64,000 nucleotides of DNA from Lota lota (taxonomy: Eukaryota; Chordata; Actinopteri; Gadiformes; Lotidae), in NCBI GenBank assembly GCA_026745465.1, contig JACYXH010000802.1, positions 4,315,758 through 4,379,757 on the forward strand, given 5' to 3'. A model generated the notes under the pieces. That model was given only the letters and a program-made list of their open reading frames with translations, was not told the DNA's origin and ran no database searches. Shown here one piece after another: positions 1 to 64,000 of this stretch (within the stretch, counting starts at the first letter, position 1; every line of letters begins with the position of its first letter). The translations under genes were made by a program, and so were the position numbers.

Positions 1-347
1 CCCCTTCTTATAATGTATGTAAATGTCCACTGTCATTTTTTGGAATCCATATACCGTGTCCTCCACAGTGTTTGTGTTATGTTCATCATTTCTGCAACTC
101 CTCTCTCCCTCCGCTAGATGACGCGGCCTCTCCCCAGTGTGTCGTGTTGGGATTTGACGTGTCTCCTTTTCATCGATTCTCACTTCCTGCTTCCTACAGC
201 ACAGCCCAGACAAAAACAAAATGGACTAGTTTTAACTCTTCAGCGAGAAAATCAGAGCCGTTGACAGTCTTACCGCCACACTGTTCTATTGAATCATAGA
301 CAGTCGCTCATTTAAATGTGATTTTTATAGGACTTTAGGCGTCAACC
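1..347 (+). promoter_or_regulatory. yipf4 upstream region / 5' UTR
   Basis: No TATA box near the start codon. The stretch contains TGACGCG (near 119) and TGACGTGT (155-162), which resemble CRE/UPRE-type bZIP sites and would be plausible for a secretory-pathway gene. The transcription start site is not determinable. The small open frame at 72-299 has no recognisable protein. Confidence 0.3.
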
Positions 348-4055
<3,708 letters not shown>

Positions 4056-4278
4056 TTGAACGAGCTGCTGCTGTGGACCTTTTGTGGGATTGGGACTTGG
4101 GATGCAATGAGGCGAAGCTGGAGGATTCGTTCCACAATACACTACAAAGCATGGAGTTACTTATATTCTTTTAAACAGCTGTTGTTTTTTTATACAACTG
4201 TCAAAACCCTAGATGGTGGAAATATGATGTCGAAGTTAGATATAGGTGTATATACTTGTGTCTGTCAGGCTTATGTTA

Positions 4279-4284
4279 AATAAA
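4279..4284 (+). terminator. yipf4 poly(A) signal AATAAA
   Basis: A canonical AATAAA lies 224 bp after the stop codon, the first on this strand after the CDS, followed by a GT/T-richer region. A later AATAAA at about 5883 could serve a longer 3' UTR. The cleavage site cannot be fixed from sequence alone. Confidence 0.6.
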
Positions 4285-5058
4285 AAAAGCAAAAAGTACA
4301 ACCATGTACAGGTTTAATCGAAAAAGCCGACGTCTCCTCCGGCCCTCTTGGAAATCCCTCTTGTAATATTGTAATTCTGACATCCGGAATCTAGTATCAC
4401 TAAAAAATATTTTATTTTTGTTTAGATTTTATTTAGTTTTTTCGTTCCTTCTTAGCAATTTAAAACTGGTGCCAAATTCTCAAAGTTGATTTTGAAATCG
4501 TGAAAGATGGCATGTGTGAGTTCTGGAAGGAAGAAGTGGTATGGTTCATAAAAAAGGCCATTTATATACTTTTTTGTTTTCCACATATAGTTTTCTTAAC
4601 TTATTGAATATCACCTGGGATAGGGGTTTAGCTGGAGCGCTTTCAGTGAATTAAAACATTGTCTTCTAAAAATCCCCCCTGCTGAGTCATCATTTGGAAG
4701 ACTGCTTTCACAAATCTTAAATATGCTGTTGTCCTCATTCCCCAAACAACCTAACATTCTCTCTATTTTGATCAAGGATGTTGCTACCTTTGTCTCTACT
4801 GGGGGAAGTTCCATACTTTTTTCCATGTGGCCGACATCCAACAGTGCCAGTTTCAGGCAATCAAATAACTTGATCTGTTAGGATCTTGATTTGTGTGGAA
4901 AGTGTCCTGCAGAACAGGACAGACAGATGGAAAATAAACACAAAGGCAATATGTTTATCGTTGAGAACAAGGTTATCCTACTTCCAGTCTCAAATTGTCT
5001 CACAGGCCCCATTAAAGGACACCCCCTCACCCCAAGCCCTCCTAAGGACAACGGGGAA

Positions 5059-5078
5059 CCCCCCCCCCCCCCCCCCCC
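5059..5078. repeat. Poly(C) tract, 20 bases
   Basis: Uninterrupted C20 in the intergenic region. Confidence 0.9.
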
Positions 5079-5232
5079 ATCACCCAGAGGTAGAAACCTT
5101 GAGAAGGAACACAGCAGAAAGATCCCTCACCCCAGGAATGGTGGAATGGGCAGACATGATGGTATAAAACATTCAACATATTTAAAGTAATGACTTTCAA
5201 TTTCCCTTTCTTGAGGAATGGGTTGAACAAAG

Positions 5233-5275
5233 ATAAGATGTACTTTATTAATCCCAGATGGAAAATTCGGAGGGG
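5233..5275 (-). repeat. Fish non-LTR element 3'-tail-like fragment
   Basis: The minus strand reads ccatctgggattaataaagt, like the fragments at about 1700, 9798, 29352, 31662 and 59229. This tail type is common at the 3' ends of fish LINE/SINE copies; the exact family is not assigned. Confidence 0.4.
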
Positions 5276-6020
5276 GTTGATGAAAGTGGTTAACCCTGAG
5301 CTTTTAGGGCCATGTAAAACCACCTCATGTATACTATATTTAGAAGATATTGTTTAGCTCATGGCACCACTGAATGATGTAACCTTGGCCCCAAGCACCA
5401 TGTGGGGATGCAGAAGAATAAAAAAATACAAAAGAAGCATTACAAGGTAATAAAATGAATGAAGTTCACATTACAATGCCAGCATCATTGAGTGGTTGTC
5501 TTCCTGATGAGAATGTAAAAAAAGTGACAAGATTTCACATTTCGCTGGGAGTGTAATCTACAAGCAATTCAGAAAATTCGTATCTTGAGAACGGATATGG
5601 ATGAGACGAGAGTGAGTTAGACTTAGTAAACTGGGTTTTCTTCAGACAGGTGAAGACTTCAGATTAATGACAACTTAAAATGTTTGTTTTATTGTTTGCT
5701 GCTAAGGAAATATGTTTTTAGAATGTGACACATAGTCACAGAGTTTTTTAAAGACATTTTCTTGATATCATGAAGTCTATGTCACTATTGGTGTTTGAGA
5801 GTGTAAATGTTTATTTAATCAATTGAATTTCAACTAACTAGCAATATTTTTGTTTCCCAAATTTCCCAAAATTACCATTTGGAATAAATAAAGAATATCT
5901 CAACTTCTAATCGTTTTTGTTATACTTGCATTGTAGTTTTAGAGTAAGGAAGAAATGAATAAAGGAGCAAAACACATTTTCAGAGGCCGATATCGATGTT
6001 TGTCAATTTGTTGTTGATGT

Positions 6021-6030
6021 TATCGCGAGA
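6021..6030. promoter_or_regulatory. TATCGCGAGA palindromic motif
   Basis: Close match to the TCTCGCGAGA element found in vertebrate TATA-less promoters. It lies about 500 bp upstream of the birc6 start. Confidence 0.35.
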
Positions 6031-6229
6031 CGATTTATTATAGCGTGCTCGTTTGTTTATTTATTTATGTATTTAGTAGCTTTCCATCATTTAGAAATAG
6101 TGATTTAATACAGAAATGTATTAATAAATATTGTGAGGAATGAAAAAAGTTACAAAAGTATTTTATCGCTATTTTTGAAAAGGCCGTTATTATCTACGAC
6201 TTTCAGTTTGTTGTTCTTCTACTTGATGT

Positions 6230-6239
6230 TCTCGCGAGG
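6230..6239. promoter_or_regulatory. TCTCGCGAGG palindromic motif
   Basis: Nine of ten positions match TCTCGCGAGA, an established core element of CpG-type TATA-less promoters. It is about 290 bp before the birc6 ATG at the edge of the GC-rich stretch, a good place for the promoter. Confidence 0.5.
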
Positions 6240-6524
6240 CTTGGCTCGGGTACGTTTGTTCCTGTTCACCTGACGTGCGTCTGACAGAAAGCCTGCCGGA
6301 GTGTTCCCAGTACTACAGATGGTGGCGGAGCGGAGCTACTGTACAACGGTAACGGGCGGCGGAGACCAAGAAGAAGTAGCCGCTGAAGAAGAGCCAGCAG
6401 TGGCCGAGGAGGAGGAGTAGTAGTAGCTTGGAAGTCTCAATTCTTGCACATCTCAACACATTGCTCATATCGGCGGTGATTTACACAGACACATAATTAA
6501 AAGAGAAGGGAGAAGTAGAGGAAG
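6240..6524 (+). promoter_or_regulatory. birc6 promoter / 5' UTR region
   Basis: CpG-richer than its flanks, with no TATA box. It contains an ATG in a cagATGGTGGCGG context at 6319 that opens a 33-codon upstream ORF. The transcription start is unknown. If it lies just before the TISU start context, the 5' UTR would be very short and the uORF untranscribed. Confidence 0.5.
6319..6420 (+). other. Upstream ORF (33 aa) in birc6 leader
   Basis: ATG at 6319 to TAG at 6418-6420, not in frame with the main start. The peptide is acidic (EEVAAEEEPAVAEEEE at its end) and includes TVTGGG. It is translated only if transcription starts upstream of 6319. Confidence 0.4.
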
Positions 6525-63727
<57,203 letters not shown>

Positions 63728-64000
63728 GTAAGGGGGGCAGCACGCGTGCACAGACAAAACCGGAAATTGTAAATACTTAAGACTGTCACTGAATCTATTT
63801 TCAGCTAACACGCCCCTTAGCCAGCCAATCCTATTTGATGGTATTTCCATGTTAAGAACCAAAGGTCCATTTCACTCATATCTGGTCATCAGCCTGTGAC
63901 CAGTGAGAGCAGAGAGATGTGCTGGATGAATTATTATGCAATATTGGAATGCTTGATTGAGTCCCGAGGGGTATGTTTTGGTGCCCAGTGCATCACTATT

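Larger units (their letters stand above)
4300..6225. other. Intergenic region between yipf4 and birc6
   Basis: About 1.9 kb, AT-rich, without a supportable gene. It holds a 20-base C run (5059-5078) and a short minus-strand repeat tail at about 5237-5275 (tactttattaatcccagatgg). Confidence 0.6.

Overview
The window is vertebrate nuclear DNA, almost certainly from a ray-finned (teleost) fish. It holds two multi-exon genes on the + strand with GT-AG introns, tRNA-derived SINE relics, small DNA-transposon relics and very dense microsatellites and minisatellites. Exon third positions are strongly GC-rich while introns and the intergenic region are AT-rich. The dense (AC)n, the long G/C runs and the many minisatellites would suit a gadiform such as a cod, but this is a guess; the sequence itself only supports teleost.

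Layout: bases 1-347 are the upstream region of yipf4. yipf4 is complete (six coding exons, 348-4055, 237 aa; poly(A) signal at 4279). Bases 4300-6225 are intergenic. A TATA-less promoter with CGCGAG palindromes leads into birc6, whose ATG lies at 6525. The rest of the window is birc6. I place 62 coding exons (6525-63727) encoding about 4,449 residues of the giant anti-apoptotic ubiquitin ligase BIRC6 (BRUCE/Apollon). The gene runs off the right edge, so the C-terminal UBC domain is not here. The order yipf4-birc6 matches human 2p22.3.

I checked the reading phase across all 62 birc6 exons. Every junction is consistent except exon 27, which carries one extra base in a C run (30544-30547). As written, this truncates the protein. 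It looks like a homopolymer error, but a real frameshift allele cannot be excluded from sequence alone.

The most unusual structure is a set of minisatellites anchored at birc6 5' splice sites. In introns 16, 49 and 54 each repeat unit carries a copy of the splice donor. In introns 16 and 49 it also carries the end of the preceding exon, so the true donor is followed by 4, 7 and 18 look-alike donors respectively. In intron 16 the second donor would add 15 codons in frame. Introns 8 and 17 have degenerate arrays starting within about 12 bp of the donor. Other points are a 29-bp palindromic hAT remnant with an 8-bp target duplication inside a SINE, a TA-flanked MITE, two hairpins, a perfect TISU start context with an upstream uORF, and exon-encoded His/Ser tracts.

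Functionally the two genes are neighbours, not partners. YIPF4 is a five-pass Golgi membrane protein. BIRC6 is a cytosolic/trans-Golgi E2/E3 hybrid that restrains caspases and ubiquitylates SMAC, HTRA2 and LC3. BIRC6 assignments rest on family knowledge plus residue-level resemblance recalled from the human protein; no database search was run.
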